A stretch of DNA of 64,000 nt. Source: a bacterium endosymbiont of Escarpia laminata. GTDB lineage: Bacteria > Pseudomonadota > Gammaproteobacteria > Chromatiales > Chromatiaceae. The notes beneath the pieces are model-generated. The model was given only the letters and a program-made list of their open reading frames with translations. It was not told where the DNA came from and did not search any database. Each line of letters starts with the position of its first letter. The first letter of the stretch is position 1. Location of the stretch: contig QGON01000068.1 in assembly GCA_003660235.1 (NCBI GenBank), positions 1 to 64,000 on the forward strand, written 5' to 3'. A program made the translations under genes and the position numbers. This document shows positions 36,083 through 45,329 of the stretch, one piece after another.

Positions 36083-38917
36083 TCAATCATCCGACTTTTC
36101 AGCAGGTGTACTCTCTTTCTGAGAGGCCTCGATGGTGGGTTTCTTCTCTGCTTGGGCCGATGGTTTAGGCGTTTCTGTCGCAGGTTTAGGTTTAGCCGAT
36201 GTCGCCTTTACGATAGTTTCAGACGGTTCAGACGCCGGTTTTTTCTCTTCTTTCGCTTCTTCAGACTGTTTTTTCTGTTTGCTGGCAACCGCTTTTTCTA
36301 TCGTGGCCGAAGGTTTTGGTTTCTCCCCCTGGGATTTGGCAGGGGCCTCAGCTGAAGTTTTCTCCGCTGTGGCAGCCTTCACTTTTGGTTTCGCAGCAGC
36401 CCGCTTCTTTCTGACTGCTTTTGGTTTTGGAGCAGCACTCTCCTTAGGTTTTTTCTCTTCCTTAGGCGCCACCTTCTCTTCGCTCTTCGTGACTTTTTTG
36501 GTTGTGATCTGAACCAGCTTTTTAGGCGCTGTTTTGGGTTCCACCGGGGCAGCAGGTTTTGGCTGTGGTGTCTTTTCCTGTGTTTTTGGTGGAGCAGTAA
36601 CCGGTTTTGTTACCACCATTTCCAGCTTTTTTTCCGGCGCACTCTTAGGCTTCGGGGCTACTTTTTCGGTTGTAGTCTCGCTAACCGCTGGCTTGGCGCA
36701 CTTGGGGGCAGGCGTCTCGACTGTGGCAGGAGAGGAACTCACATCCTCTGTGGTCGGTCTTGTCGGGGCAGGGATCGCATCAATCGAAAAGCGTTCAGCT
36801 TGTTCTGATTCTTTCTGCTGACCCTGTTCACGCTCATCGCTTGGGCGACGACGACGTCCACCTCGACGTCCACGGCGTGAACCACTACGGCTCCCTTTGG
36901 GTTTCGGCGCATCATCTCTACCTGTTGTTTCGGGTTGCACGCTATCTGCTTCGACGACCGGCTGTTTCGGTGCCTCCTTGGCGGGCTTTTTTTGCTCCTG
37001 CCGCTTTTTCTGTTCCCCGCGCTGAGGCTGGCCGGTTTCCGCTTCATCAGCATTGCGGCTGCTTCCACTGCGACGGTTGCCGCCGGAACGCCTCCGCCCG
37101 CCTCGGCTGCGCGAGCCCTGTCCATCACGTCTGTTGCGCTGGTTTTGGCGTGGTTTGGATTCCTCTCTCTGCTGTTCTTCAGGTTCTTCCTTTTTCTCTT
37201 CTGCACGATGAGAGAATAGGCTGGTGAAGATCTTCTTCAGGAAGCCGTTTTCTTCACTCTTTGCTTCCGAACTCTTCGCTTCTGGCTGGATAGCGCGTTG
37301 AGGAGCAGGGGATGCAGGCGCAATCGCTTTGACCATGGGCTGCTCGCTTTTGGGCTGCTCCGCCCTTGCAAAGACTGGCGCCTCAGGTGTTTCCGTCTCC
37401 ACCATTTTGTAACTGACCGCATCTTCCTGGTCATCCGGCAAATCACTGCTCTTCACCCGTTCGATACGGTAGTTCGGTGTCTCCAGGCTGGTGTTTGGCA
37501 CCAGCACAACGCTGATGGTTTGCCGATTTTCGATATCGTGAATCGCTGTGCGTTTCTCATTGAGCAGGAAAGTGGCAACGTCGACCGGCAACTGGGCGAT
37601 GATGCGTCCAGTGTTCTCCTTCATTGCCTCCTCTTCGATGATGCGCAGGATAGAGAGACCAAGGGACTCGACGCCTCTGACTGTGCCGTGGCCTTTACAA
37701 CGGGGGCAGACCTGTTCACTGGCTTCACCGAGAGAGGGACGGAGGCGCTGCCGGGACATCTCCAACAGACCAAACCGTGAGATACGGCCGATCTGGACTC
37801 TGGCCCGATCCTCTTTGAGCGCGTCTTTCAGACGATTTTCCACTTCCCGTTGATTGCGGGCGGGAGTCATGTCGATAAAATCGATGACGAACAGACCGCC
37901 GAGGTCCCGCAGTCGCAACTGGCGGGCGACCTCATCCGCTGCTTCCAGGTTAGTATTGCGTGCTGTCTCTTCAATGTCCGCGCCTTTGGTTGCGCGGGCT
38001 GAGTTGATGTCGATAGAGGTCAGTGCCTCGGTAGGGTCGATTACGATAGCCCCACCGGATGGCAGTCGCACCTCACGTTGAAAGGCTGATTCGATTTGAC
38101 TTTCAATCTGATAGCGGCTGAAAAGGGGCACCTCGTCCTGATAGCGGCGCAGCTTCGTGGCATATTGCGGCATGACCTGGTTGATAAAACGCTCGGCCTG
38201 GGAGTAGACATCCGCATCGTCGATGACGATTTCGCCAATATCCATCCGTAGATAGTCGCGGATGCATCGAATGATGACATTGCTTTCCTGATAGATCAGA
38301 AAAGGCGCCGGTTTGCTGTTTGCCGAAGTATCGATGGCTTGCCAGAGCTGATTCAGATAGTCCAGATCCCACTGCAACTCTTCCGCGTTCTTGCCGATAC
38401 CCGCTGTACGAACGATCAGTCCCATATTATCGGGGATGGTCAACGCACTCATCGCCTCCCGCAGATCCGCCCGATCCTGACCTTCGATGCGGCGTGAGAC
38501 GCCTCCGGCCCTGGGGTTGTTGGGCATCAGCACGAGATAGCGTCCCGCCAGGGAGATAAAGGTCGTTAGCGCAGCGCCCTTGTTGCCGCGCTCTTCTTTC
38601 TCGACCTGGACAACAACTTCCTGGCCTTCCTTGATGGCTTCCTGGATATTTACGCGCTTGGGAGACTGTTGCGCGGACTCGGAGAAGTAGCTCCGGGAGA
38701 TCTCTTTTAACGGCAGAAAGCCGTGGCGTTCTGCGCCGTACTCGACGAAGGCAGCCTCAAGGCTGGGTTCGACCCGGGTAATACGGCCCTTGTAGATGTT
38801 GGCTTTCTTCTGTTCCCGGCCAGGAATCTCGATGTCAAGATTGAAAAGTTTTTGGCCATCGACGATGGCAACGCGCAACTCCTCTGATTGAGTTGCATTG
38901 ATTAGCATACGTTTCAT
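36083..38917 (-). CDS. rne: Ribonuclease E
   Basis: RNase E is the main mRNA decay and rRNA/tRNA processing endonuclease. The N-terminal catalytic half starts [19 protein letters not shown] and has an S1 domain (about residues 35-125), a 5' sensor region, the DNase I-like site with Asp residues in [13 protein letters not shown] and LFVIDFIDM, and the zinc link CPRCKGHG. The C-terminal half (from about 515) is disordered: an Arg/Gly-rich RNA-binding stretch and long Lys/Pro/Ala-rich segments typical of the degradosome scaffold. At 944 residues it is complete and close to E. coli length (1061). Divergent from rluC with a 623-base gap. Confidence 0.96.
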   Translation of the reverse strand: MKRMLINATQSEELRVAIVDGQKLFNLDIEIPGREQKKANIYKGRITRVEPSLEAAFVEYGAERHGFLPLKEISRSYFSESAQQSPKRVNIQEAIKEGQEVVVQVEKEERGNKGAALTTFISLAGRYLVLMPNNPRAGGVSRRIEGQDRADLREAMSALTIPDNMGLIVRTAGIGKNAEELQWDLDYLNQLWQAIDTSANSKPAPFLIYQESNVIIRCIRDYLRMDIGEIVIDDADVYSQAERFINQVMPQYATKLRRYQDEVPLFSRYQIESQIESAFQREVRLPSGGAIVIDPTEALTSIDINSARATKGADIEETARNTNLEAADEVARQLRLRDLGGLFVIDFIDMTPARNQREVENRLKDALKEDRARVQIGRISRFGLLEMSRQRLRPSLGEASEQVCPRCKGHGTVRGVESLGLSILRIIEEEAMKENTGRIIAQLPVDVATFLLNEKRTAIHDIENRQTISVVLVPNTSLETPNYRIERVKSSDLPDDQEDAVSYKMVETETPEAPVFARAEQPKSEQPMVKAIAPASPAPQRAIQPEAKSSEAKSEENGFLKKIFTSLFSHRAEEKKEEPEEQQREESKPRQNQRNRRDGQGSRSRGGRRRSGGNRRSGSSRNADEAETGQPQRGEQKKRQEQKKPAKEAPKQPVVEADSVQPETTGRDDAPKPKGSRSGSRRGRRGGRRRRPSDEREQGQQKESEQAERFSIDAIPAPTRPTTEDVSSSPATVETPAPKCAKPAVSETTTEKVAPKPKSAPEKKLEMVVTKPVTAPPKTQEKTPQPKPAAPVEPKTAPKKLVQITTKKVTKSEEKVAPKEEKKPKESAAPKPKAVRKKRAAAKPKVKAATAEKTSAEAPAKSQGEKPKPSATIEKAVASKQKKQSEEAKEEKKPASEPSETIVKATSAKPKPATETPKPSAQAEKKPTIEASQKESTPAEKSDD

Positions 38918-39540
38918 ATTTTCTATCCATGCAACTGCTCGAGTCTCGTCACAGCAGGCGGAAATCCGCGCATTAAATCACGGTCTGACTGCTTTCTGTT
39001 CAGTCAGTCCCCGTTTTCTTCTGGCTGTCGAGTTGAGGGCAAAATCGTTTTACCCACGATCATTTTCCGAAACTGGCTCGGGCAGTTGAAAAGCTGTTAA
39101 AGTTCGCCATCTGGCGGTCAGCCGTTCTCTGAACTTCTGTAAGGCACTTGAGCGGAGGATATTTGGCGCTTTGCCAAACCCGTTACGCAGCGCTCTGGAT
39201 CATAAATTTTATGATCACATCGCTTATGTGCCGCAGAAGAACTCAGCAAGACGGGCCGCATGTGGCACCTGTTTGCTCGGTCAGCACAGCCCTGGGCCGC
39301 CTGAGAGGCCAATCTCTCTGTCTGTGTTGGACGAGGTGTTGGCAATAATTATGGGGCAGGGGCCCTTGCGATATGCTGAATTAACTTCCTGAAGGGAAAA
39401 TCCCCCACAGGCTGTCTAATCTCTTACCGCGCTGACGATGGCTGTGCGGTAAGGCCCGACCACCGTCAATAAAATCAATTGGCAATATAGCAATCTTTCT
39501 CTTGCCTAGCAATGACTTAACGATAGAAAAAAGCCGCTAA
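38918..39540. other. Long divergent rne-rluC leader region
   Basis: This 623-base gap lies between the divergent rne and rluC genes, the same neighbours as in E. coli, where a leader of about 360 bases lets RNase E regulate its own mRNA. A long leader is thus plausible, but I could not identify the hairpin used in E. coli. Short open frames on both strands (for example 39148-39348) have poor start signals and no protein-like composition. No tRNA was found. Confidence 0.5.
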
Positions 39541-40503
39541 ATGTCAGAATCAAAAAAGAATTCTCCCGCAGTCAGGTTTGTCACCGTAGAGGCGGATTTC
39601 GCGGGCCAGAGAATCGATAATTTTCTTTTGCGGGAACTCAAGGGCGTACCGAAAAGTTTTGTCTATCGCATCCTGCGAAAGGGGGAAGTACGGGTAAACA
39701 AGGGACGGGTGAAGGCGGCTTATCGCTTGAAGGATGGGGATGTGGTGCGCATCCCTCCTGTTCGTATGGCCGACCCCGCAGAAAAACCCAAGCCGACGAA
39801 AAACCTCCTTGCGCAGTTGGAAAGCGCCATTATCTTCGAAAATGACCGTTTTTTGGTCCTGAACAAACCATCTGGCATCGCTGTTCATGGTGGTAGTGGG
39901 CTGAATTTTGGTGTCATTGAGGCACTCCGTGAGCTACGGCCCGAAGATCATCATCTGGAACTGGTGCATCGCTTGGATCGCGCGACATCAGGCTGCTTGC
40001 TGATCAGTAAGAAACGCAGTGCCCTACGGATATTGCATGAACTTATACGGAATAATCGAGTCGATAAACGGTATCTCGTGCTGGTTGCGGGCAGTTGGCG
40101 CAAAGGTCGTAAAAATGCAGATGCCCCCCTTCTGAAAAATACCCTTCAAGGTGGAGAGAGGTTGGTCAGGGTCGATCCGGAAGGAAAATCGGCCCAGACC
40201 CGCTTTCAACGCCTGAGGCGATTCCGGAATTACACGCTTGTGGAGGCCGAACTCATCACCGGAAGAACACATCAGATTCGTGTTCACAGCGCCTGGTTGG
40301 GCTCACCGGTGCTGGGTGACACTAAATATGGTGATGAAGCGGCCAACCGGGAAATGCGCAAACTGGGGTTGAAACGGCTGTTTTTGCACGCACATAAATT
40401 GAAGTTCCGCTGGCCAGGTGAGAAGAGAGATCTTGAAATCAAGGCGCCACTTCCTTCGGAGCTGGAAACCCTGCTTGAAAAACTGGATGAAGAAAATAGA
40501 TGA
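39541..40503 (+). CDS. rluC: 23S rRNA pseudouridine synthase RluC
   Basis: RluC modifies three uridines of 23S rRNA (positions 955, 2504 and 2580 in E. coli). An S4 RNA-binding domain (about residues 18-75, RIDNFLLRELKGVPKSFVY) precedes the RluA-type catalytic domain with Asp146 in HRLDRATSGCLLISK and the later GRTHQIRVH motif. It has 320 residues and follows the usual rne-rluC pairing. The ribosome binding site is poor. The next gene overlaps it by four bases. Confidence 0.95.
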   Translation: MSESKKNSPAVRFVTVEADFAGQRIDNFLLRELKGVPKSFVYRILRKGEVRVNKGRVKAAYRLKDGDVVRIPPVRMADPAEKPKPTKNLLAQLESAIIFENDRFLVLNKPSGIAVHGGSGLNFGVIEALRELRPEDHHLELVHRLDRATSGCLLISKKRSALRILHELIRNNRVDKRYLVLVAGSWRKGRKNADAPLLKNTLQGGERLVRVDPEGKSAQTRFQRLRRFRNYTLVEAELITGRTHQIRVHSAWLGSPVLGDTKYGDEAANREMRKLGLKRLFLHAHKLKFRWPGEKRDLEIKAPLPSELETLLEKLDEENR

Positions 40504-41180
40504 AGTTTAAGCTGTTAATATTTGATTGGGATGGAACTTTGATGGACTCAGAGGCGCGTATCGTGGACTGCGTACGGGCTGCTGTAGACGATCTTGGATT
40601 AGACTGCCCGAGTAACGATGCAATACGTAATATTATCGGTCTGGGTCTGAGAGAGGCCATAGATACCCTGTTCCCCGGCGCGGATGATGAACTGCATCAC
40701 AATGTCGTTACCCGATATCGTTACCATTTCCTCGGTGGCAACGAAACTCCATCCAATCTGTTCGACGGGGCGCGAGAAGTCATCGAAACCCTGGCACAGC
40801 AGGATTATCTGCTGGCAGTGGCGACGGGTAAGGGCCGGCAGGGATTGGATCAGGTTCTGGAAGTGACGGCGTTAGGAGAGTATTTCCATATAACCCGTTG
40901 TGCTGATGAAACTTTTTCAAAGCCCCATCCCGAGATGCTGGAACAGATCCTCGATAGGCTCGGTGTTGAGCCGCACGAGGCGTTGATGATTGGTGATACC
41001 GAATACGATCTGGAAATGGCAAGCAATGCGGGCACCCATTCACTTGGCGTAACCTATGGTGTCCATAGTCAGGAGCGCCTTCTCCGCCACAATCCCCTGG
41101 ACTGCCTGCACGACGTTTCCGCCATCCCGGGGTGGTTGGAGAGGCAAAAAACTGAAGCTGAACCATTTGCCAAATCTTGA
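40500..41180 (+). CDS. HAD-family hydrolase, phosphoglycolate phosphatase-like
   Basis: The 226-residue HAD protein has motif I FDWDGTLMDSE with both catalytic Asp residues, an alpha-helical cap, motif II (VATGKGR), motif III Lys (KPHPEML) and motif IV GDTEYDLEMA. The cap type matches Gph/YieH-like phosphatases; the rluC-linked position agrees with the Pseudomonas gene order rne-rluC-HAD-sppA. The substrate cannot be named. ATGA overlap with rluC. Confidence 0.9.
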   Translation: MKFKLLIFDWDGTLMDSEARIVDCVRAAVDDLGLDCPSNDAIRNIIGLGLREAIDTLFPGADDELHHNVVTRYRYHFLGGNETPSNLFDGAREVIETLAQQDYLLAVATGKGRQGLDQVLEVTALGEYFHITRCADETFSKPHPEMLEQILDRLGVEPHEALMIGDTEYDLEMASNAGTHSLGVTYGVHSQERLLRHNPLDCLHDVSAIPGWLERQKTEAEPFAKS

Positions 41181-41337
41181 AGGGATTCAGTCCGCAAATA
41201 ACGCGAACAGCGCAAGTATTGCAAGCGTAATATTCTTTATGTTCATTAGTGTTTTCTGCGGATCACATAGCGCTTATGCTCTTCCTTAAATACGTATACA
41301 ATTTACTTTAAATACAATCTATTACTAGGGTTTATTC

Positions 41338-42324
41338 ATGTCAGATATAAAAAGTGGCAAGCCACGTTCTCAATCCATTCCCAGTGATTGGGAAAGGGAA
41401 CTGGTAGATAAGGTTGTGTTGGGCTCCATTGCAGAAAGTCGTCGCAGCCGGCGATGGGGCATCTTTTTTAAAAGCCTGACCTTTCTATATCTCTTTGTCC
41501 TTTTGGCATTGTGGTGGAACGATGACTTGGGCAAAGGTGTTTCAACTGCTTCAGAGTACACAGCACTGGTCGAAGTCAACGGCGTTATTGCCCCGGACAC
41601 CAAAGCAAGTGCCGACAAAGTCGTGACCGGCCTGCGCAACGCCTTCGAGGATAAGAAGACCAAGGGCATCATTCTGCGCATGAATACACCGGGCGGCAGT
41701 CCGGTTCAGTCGCGTTATATTTACGAAGAGATTACCCGCCTGAGAAAAGAGAACCCCAAAATCAAAGTCTATGCGGTAATCGTGGATATCTGCGCCTCAG
41801 GCGGTTACTACATCGCTGCTGCTGCGGACGAGATCTATGCAGACAAAGGCAGTCTCGTCGGCTCCATCGGTGTATTGATGAACGGATTTGGCTTCGTTGA
41901 TGTGATGCAGGGGTTAGGCATCGAGCGCCGCTTGATGACCGCTGGCGAAAACAAAGGCATCATGGACCCATTCTCACCTGTGGATGACTCTGATAAAGCG
42001 CATATTCAGCGCTTACTGGATCAGTTGCACGTCCAATTCATCAATAGCGTTCGTGAGGGGAGGGGAGAGCGCCTCAAAGTCACTGAATACCCTGAGATAT
42101 TCAGCGGACTCTTTTGGAGTGGGGAAGATGCCCTGAAAATGGGATTGGTGGACAATTTCGGCAGCAGTAGTTATGTTGCCAGAGAGATAATCGGTGCCGA
42201 GGAGATTGTCGATTTCACGGTGGAAGAGGATGTATGGGATCGGTTTGCCGAGCGTCTGGGTGCCGGAGCCGCTGAGACATTGGCACGTATTACCGGCTTT
42301 GCCAACAATCTCCAGCTGCGTTAG
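41338..42324 (+). CDS. sppA: Signal peptide peptidase SppA, short form
   Basis: SppA degrades cleaved signal peptides in the membrane. This 328-residue S49 protein is the short form: one membrane helix (about residues 44-61, FLYLFVLLALWW), then the protease domain with nucleophile Ser154 in CASGGYYIA and Lys206 in ENKGIMD. The spacing of 52 residues equals that of the Ser/Lys dyad in B. subtilis SppA. It follows the HAD gene after 157 bases of A+T-rich DNA. Confidence 0.93.
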   Translation: MSDIKSGKPRSQSIPSDWERELVDKVVLGSIAESRRSRRWGIFFKSLTFLYLFVLLALWWNDDLGKGVSTASEYTALVEVNGVIAPDTKASADKVVTGLRNAFEDKKTKGIILRMNTPGGSPVQSRYIYEEITRLRKENPKIKVYAVIVDICASGGYYIAAAADEIYADKGSLVGSIGVLMNGFGFVDVMQGLGIERRLMTAGENKGIMDPFSPVDDSDKAHIQRLLDQLHVQFINSVREGRGERLKVTEYPEIFSGLFWSGEDALKMGLVDNFGSSSYVAREIIGAEEIVDFTVEEDVWDRFAERLGAGAAETLARITGFANNLQLR

Positions 42325-42351
42325 TACATCTGAGAAAAACCATTTCTGTAG

Positions 42352-42419
42352 GTCGGGTTAGATGCGCATTGCGATAAACGTCAATTTTGTCATTGGCTTT
42401 GCGCGCATCGTAACCCGAC
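42352..42419. repeat. Inverted repeat with GTCGGGTTA ends
   Basis: GTCGGGTTAGATGCGC at the left is matched by the reverse complement of GCGCATCGTAACCCGAC at the right, with a single-base insertion. The 68-base unit lies between the converging sppA and hypE genes. Similar GTCGGGTTA-xx-TAACCCGAC units are known extragenic repeats of gammaproteobacteria, so this is probably a dispersed element that may also act as a transcription barrier. Confidence 0.65.
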
Positions 42420-42432
42420 GTGTTCTTTGCGG

Positions 42433-43440
42433 TCAGCAGATCCGGGGCAGGGGATCGTCTTCCAACTCTTCGAGAATGCGTGCGCCGCCAAGGGGTGTCT
42501 CCATGATCAAATATGGGTCATCCTTGATTACCGTTCCGATGATGGCGGCAGACGCCCCTTCAGGCAGGTTGCGCCAGGCCTGCAATGCCGCATCTGCCTG
42601 ATCTTCTGAAACCACTGCCACAACCCGGCCCTCACAAGCGAGATAGAGCGGATCATAGCCGAGCATTTCGCACACCGAGTTGACAGGATCCTGAATTGGG
42701 ATTTCCGTCTGCTGGAGGCGGATCTGCAGACCGGTGGCGCGACAGATCTCGTGTCCCACTGTTGCCAGGCCTCCCCGGGTTGGGTCACGCATGAAGTGGA
42801 GACCAGGCAGGGGAGTGAGCGACTGTGTCAGGCGTAATACGCTGGCGGCATCTGAACGAAGATCCCCCCGCAGACCAAATTGCTCGCGTGCCAACATCAC
42901 GGCGATACCGTGATCCCCAACAGGTCCGCTGACAAGCAAGCGGTCGCCAGCCCGAATACAGTCAAGTCCAAGTTGCAGCCCTTTCTGTCTGATACCGATA
43001 CCCGTCGTTGCCAGATAGACACCGCCGCCTTCACCCCGTCTCAATACCTTGGTGTCGCCCGCTGCAACCCGCACATCAATGGCGTTTGCGGTCTCTGCGA
43101 TGCTTCTGACAATACGGTCAAGCCTCTCAACCTCAAAACCCTCTTCGATGAAGGCATTCAGACTGAGGTAACGGGGGATCGCACCGGCAACCGCCAGATC
43201 GTTGGTTGTGCCATGCACCGCCAGTGAGCCGATGTTGCCTCCGGGAAACTCCAGTGGTTGAACGGTGAATCCATCGGTAGTGAAAAGCAGATCACCCTGA
43301 TCATGCAGATCCAGCCGAACTGCATCCGCCTGAATATCGAGCGTGGGATTCTTCAGATGACGGGAGAAGATCTCTTCGATCAGCTCTCGCATAAAACGGC
43401 CACCGTTGCCGTGTGCCAGCGTTATGTGTGTATCCTGCAT
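42433..43440 (-). CDS. hypE: Hydrogenase maturation protein HypE
   Basis: HypE dehydrates a carbamoyl group on its own C-terminal Cys to make the cyanide ligand of [NiFe] hydrogenase. The 335-residue protein has the AIR synthase-like N- and C-domains (start THITLAHGNGGRFMRELI, ATP-site DPTRGGLATVGHEI) and ends exactly in PRIC, the reactive Cys335. No other hyp or hydrogenase gene lies in the window, so it stands alone here; the partners must be elsewhere or absent. It lies between an extragenic repeat and the terminator of the sulfur-globule-like gene. Confidence 0.92.
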   Translation of the reverse strand: MQDTHITLAHGNGGRFMRELIEEIFSRHLKNPTLDIQADAVRLDLHDQGDLLFTTDGFTVQPLEFPGGNIGSLAVHGTTNDLAVAGAIPRYLSLNAFIEEGFEVERLDRIVRSIAETANAIDVRVAAGDTKVLRRGEGGGVYLATTGIGIRQKGLQLGLDCIRAGDRLLVSGPVGDHGIAVMLAREQFGLRGDLRSDAASVLRLTQSLTPLPGLHFMRDPTRGGLATVGHEICRATGLQIRLQQTEIPIQDPVNSVCEMLGYDPLYLACEGRVVAVVSEDQADAALQAWRNLPEGASAAIIGTVIKDDPYLIMETPLGGARILEELEDDPLPRIC

Positions 43441-43502
43441 GATTCCGGAATAGAATATGTAAGTTGTCTGGAGGATAGCAGGAGAAGACTATCGGACAAA
43501 CA

Positions 43503-43530
43503 AAAACCCCGCCGGCGCAGGCGGGGTTTT
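43503..43530 (-). terminator. Intrinsic terminator after the Gly/Tyr-repeat gene
   Basis: AAAACCCCGCC pairs with GGCGGGGTTTT around a six-base loop, with further A/T on both sides, so it can work in both directions. On the minus strand it lies 20 bases after the stop of the Gly/Tyr-repeat gene and about 60 bases before hypE. Confidence 0.85.
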
Positions 43531-43550
43531 CTCGCAGTGAATGAGATGGA

Positions 43551-43838
43551 CTATTCGGCAGCAGCCGGAGCAGCAGGGGCTGGCGCGACAGGGGCAGCAT
43601 ACGGGTAGCCGCCATAACCGGGATAGCCGCCATAACCATAGCCCGGATAGCCACCATAGCCATAACCCGGATAACCACCATAACCATAACCGGGATAACC
43701 ACCCCATGGGCCGCCACCCCAAGGACCACCACCATCAAACCAGTCGAATGGTCCCCAGAAAGCCTGTGCGGAGGAGGCCGCCAGCAAGGCGCTTCCAACG
43801 ATAACGGCAGCAGCAGCAAAACGCAGAGTCTTTTTCAT
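43551..43838 (-). CDS. Secreted Gly/Tyr-repeat protein, sulfur globule protein-like
   Basis: The 95-residue protein has a signal peptide (MKKTLRFAAAAVIVGSALLA) cleaved after AQA at residue 26, leaving 69 residues made of a FWGPFDWF start, two PWGG units, three exact YPGYGYGG repeats (residues 48-71) and a Pro/Ala tail. Composition and layout resemble the small structural envelope proteins of periplasmic sulfur globules in purple sulfur bacteria and their relatives; this is pattern similarity, not proven homology. GAGGAG lies upstream, a strong terminator follows, and an FNR-type promoter lies 113 bases before the start. Other Gly-rich secreted proteins remain possible. Confidence 0.7.
   Translation of the reverse strand: MKKTLRFAAAAVIVGSALLAASSAQAFWGPFDWFDGGGPWGGGPWGGYPGYGYGGYPGYGYGGYPGYGYGGYPGYGGYPYAAPVAPAPAAPAAAE
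43626..43697 (-). repeat. Three 24-bp tandem coding repeats
   Basis: Three consecutive 24-base units each encode YPGYGYGG. The DNA copies differ at several third codon positions while the protein repeat is exact, which points to selection for the amino acid pattern. Confidence 0.85.
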
Positions 43839-43951
43839 GATGTCTGATCTCCTCTATAAAATGATGACACGGCTGAAAAATCAGCGGCCGATCCTGGAGA
43901 GACCTCATCTCGCCTGGATTGACGGCACTTACTTAAGATTCAAAGAACCCT

Positions 43952-44000
43952 CTATATCAATATAGGCAGTGTATAAAAAGGTTTGGTTGATCCATATCAT
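43952..44000 (-). promoter_or_regulatory. FNR-type class II promoter of the Gly/Tyr-repeat gene
   Basis: On the minus strand ATGATATGGATCAA (43987-44000) matches TTGATnnnnATCAA at nine of ten defined bases. TATATT at 43959-43964 is a five-of-six -10 element whose centre lies exactly 32 bases downstream of the box centre, the class II spacing. Transcription would start near 43952, giving a leader of about 113 bases. Confidence 0.72.
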
Positions 44001-44061
44001 TAAATTAGCGGTTATTAATGGCTTCTTTCATTAAAACATATAATCAGCATGGTTATTCATT

Positions 44062-45177
44062 TTAAAGCTGAGACTCAAGGATTGAGAATGCACGCAAAAT
44101 TTCTTCTGGCCGATTATGGAAATGGGGCGAGAAGCGGATCCCCCCTCCGCGATAAGCACAGACGACACCATGCTGCATAAGGCTCTGATAGAGTCCTTCG
44201 TTGTCGACACCGGGTACTCTGAATGTAACTATGCCTGCCCGTTTCTTCTTCTCCTCAGGAGTGATGAGCTCAAAACCTAATCGCCTGGCCTCAGCAACAA
44301 TGGCATCGGTATTCGACATAATAGATTGCTGGATCGATTCAATGCCGGTCTCCTGAATGACCTCAAGACTGGCGTGCAGGGCATGAATGCCCAGCATATT
44401 CGGACTTCCGCACTCAAAACGCCTTGCTGATGAGGCTGGTGTCCATTCAACTTGGTCAAAATCTCCGGCATTATTCACCATGTGCCAGCCAAATTGGTTG
44501 AGTTTGAGTTCATCACGCAGGTTTGCACGGCAGTAGAAGAGGGCTATTCCTTCCGGTCCCAGCATCCATTTATGTCCGTCAGCCACAACAAAGTCTGCTC
44601 GGAAAGCCTGTACATCAAAGGGAGATGCACCAAGGCTTTGGATGGCATCGACACAAAATAGAATGTCGTTGTCTGTGCAAAATCTGCCCACCTGTTCGAG
44701 ATTCAGTTTCAAGCCCGAAACATACTGCACGGAACTTATCGAGATCAGTCTCGTGTGCTCGTCACACAGAGCTGTGAGGTCCTTTTCAGGGTCTTGAGTC
44801 TGATCAAGATCCAGCAATCGAAGTTCGACACCAAACTGTGAAAGGGATTCCCAGACGATGCGGTTGGAGGGGAACTCCTGGGTTATACTTACAATGTTTT
44901 CGCCTGGTTTCCAGCCAAGACCATAAGCGATGACCGACAGCGCCTCGGATGTATTCTTCAGCAGTGCAATATCATTCACGGTTGGTGCGTTGATCAAGTC
45001 TGCCAGTTGCCTGCGCAGGTGATTTTCTGTTTTCAGCCAGTCGGGATAGTGTTGGGCGCCTACAGCGCCGTTTTCCTGGGAAAAACGTTCAACGGCTTTA
45101 ACCGTTTTCTGTGGCCAAGGCGCTACTGCTGCATGATTGAGATAGATTATTGAAGGATCCAGGGAAAAAAGTGGCAC
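44062..45177 (-). CDS. Class V aminotransferase family protein
   Basis: This 371-residue PLP enzyme has the class V layout: early substrate loop (IIYLNHAAVAPWP), PLP phosphate site (LKNTSEALSVIAYGL), the Asp that holds the pyridine (CVDAIQSLG) and the Schiff-base Lys in VVADGHKWMLGPEG. Members include cysteine desulfurases, isopenicillin N epimerase-like proteins and other lyases; the mobile loop with the active Cys of IscS/NifS was not identified, so I do not call it a desulfurase. It stands alone, downstream-facing towards the Gly/Tyr-repeat gene. Confidence 0.85.
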   Translation of the reverse strand: MPLFSLDPSIIYLNHAAVAPWPQKTVKAVERFSQENGAVGAQHYPDWLKTENHLRRQLADLINAPTVNDIALLKNTSEALSVIAYGLGWKPGENIVSITQEFPSNRIVWESLSQFGVELRLLDLDQTQDPEKDLTALCDEHTRLISISSVQYVSGLKLNLEQVGRFCTDNDILFCVDAIQSLGASPFDVQAFRADFVVADGHKWMLGPEGIALFYCRANLRDELKLNQFGWHMVNNAGDFDQVEWTPASSARRFECGSPNMLGIHALHASLEVIQETGIESIQQSIMSNTDAIVAEARRLGFELITPEEKKKRAGIVTFRVPGVDNEGLYQSLMQHGVVCAYRGGGIRFSPHFHNRPEEILRAFSILESQL

Positions 45178-45329
45178 AGTGCTCTCCAGCTGGGTGAGGG
45201 TTATATATGAGGCTGCTTCAGGTCAATCCATCGGAATCTTGGTTGGGGCCTGTTTCAGCTTGAACGGGATGCAATTCCAGTCAGGTTGTTACAAAATAGG
45301 CACAAAATTGGACTTAAAACCGACCCAGC

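Noticed and set aside
36132-37219. Several long plus-strand frames across the rne gene
   Set aside because: They mirror the Lys/Pro/Ala-rich coding of the RNase E tail and have Phe/Arg-rich, unnatural composition.
38918-39540. tRNA or small gene in the rne-rluC gap
   Set aside because: No cloverleaf with T-loop and CCA end was found, and the short frames have no usable start signals.
43626-43697. CRISPR-like array
   Set aside because: The 24-bp units are contiguous coding repeats without spacers.
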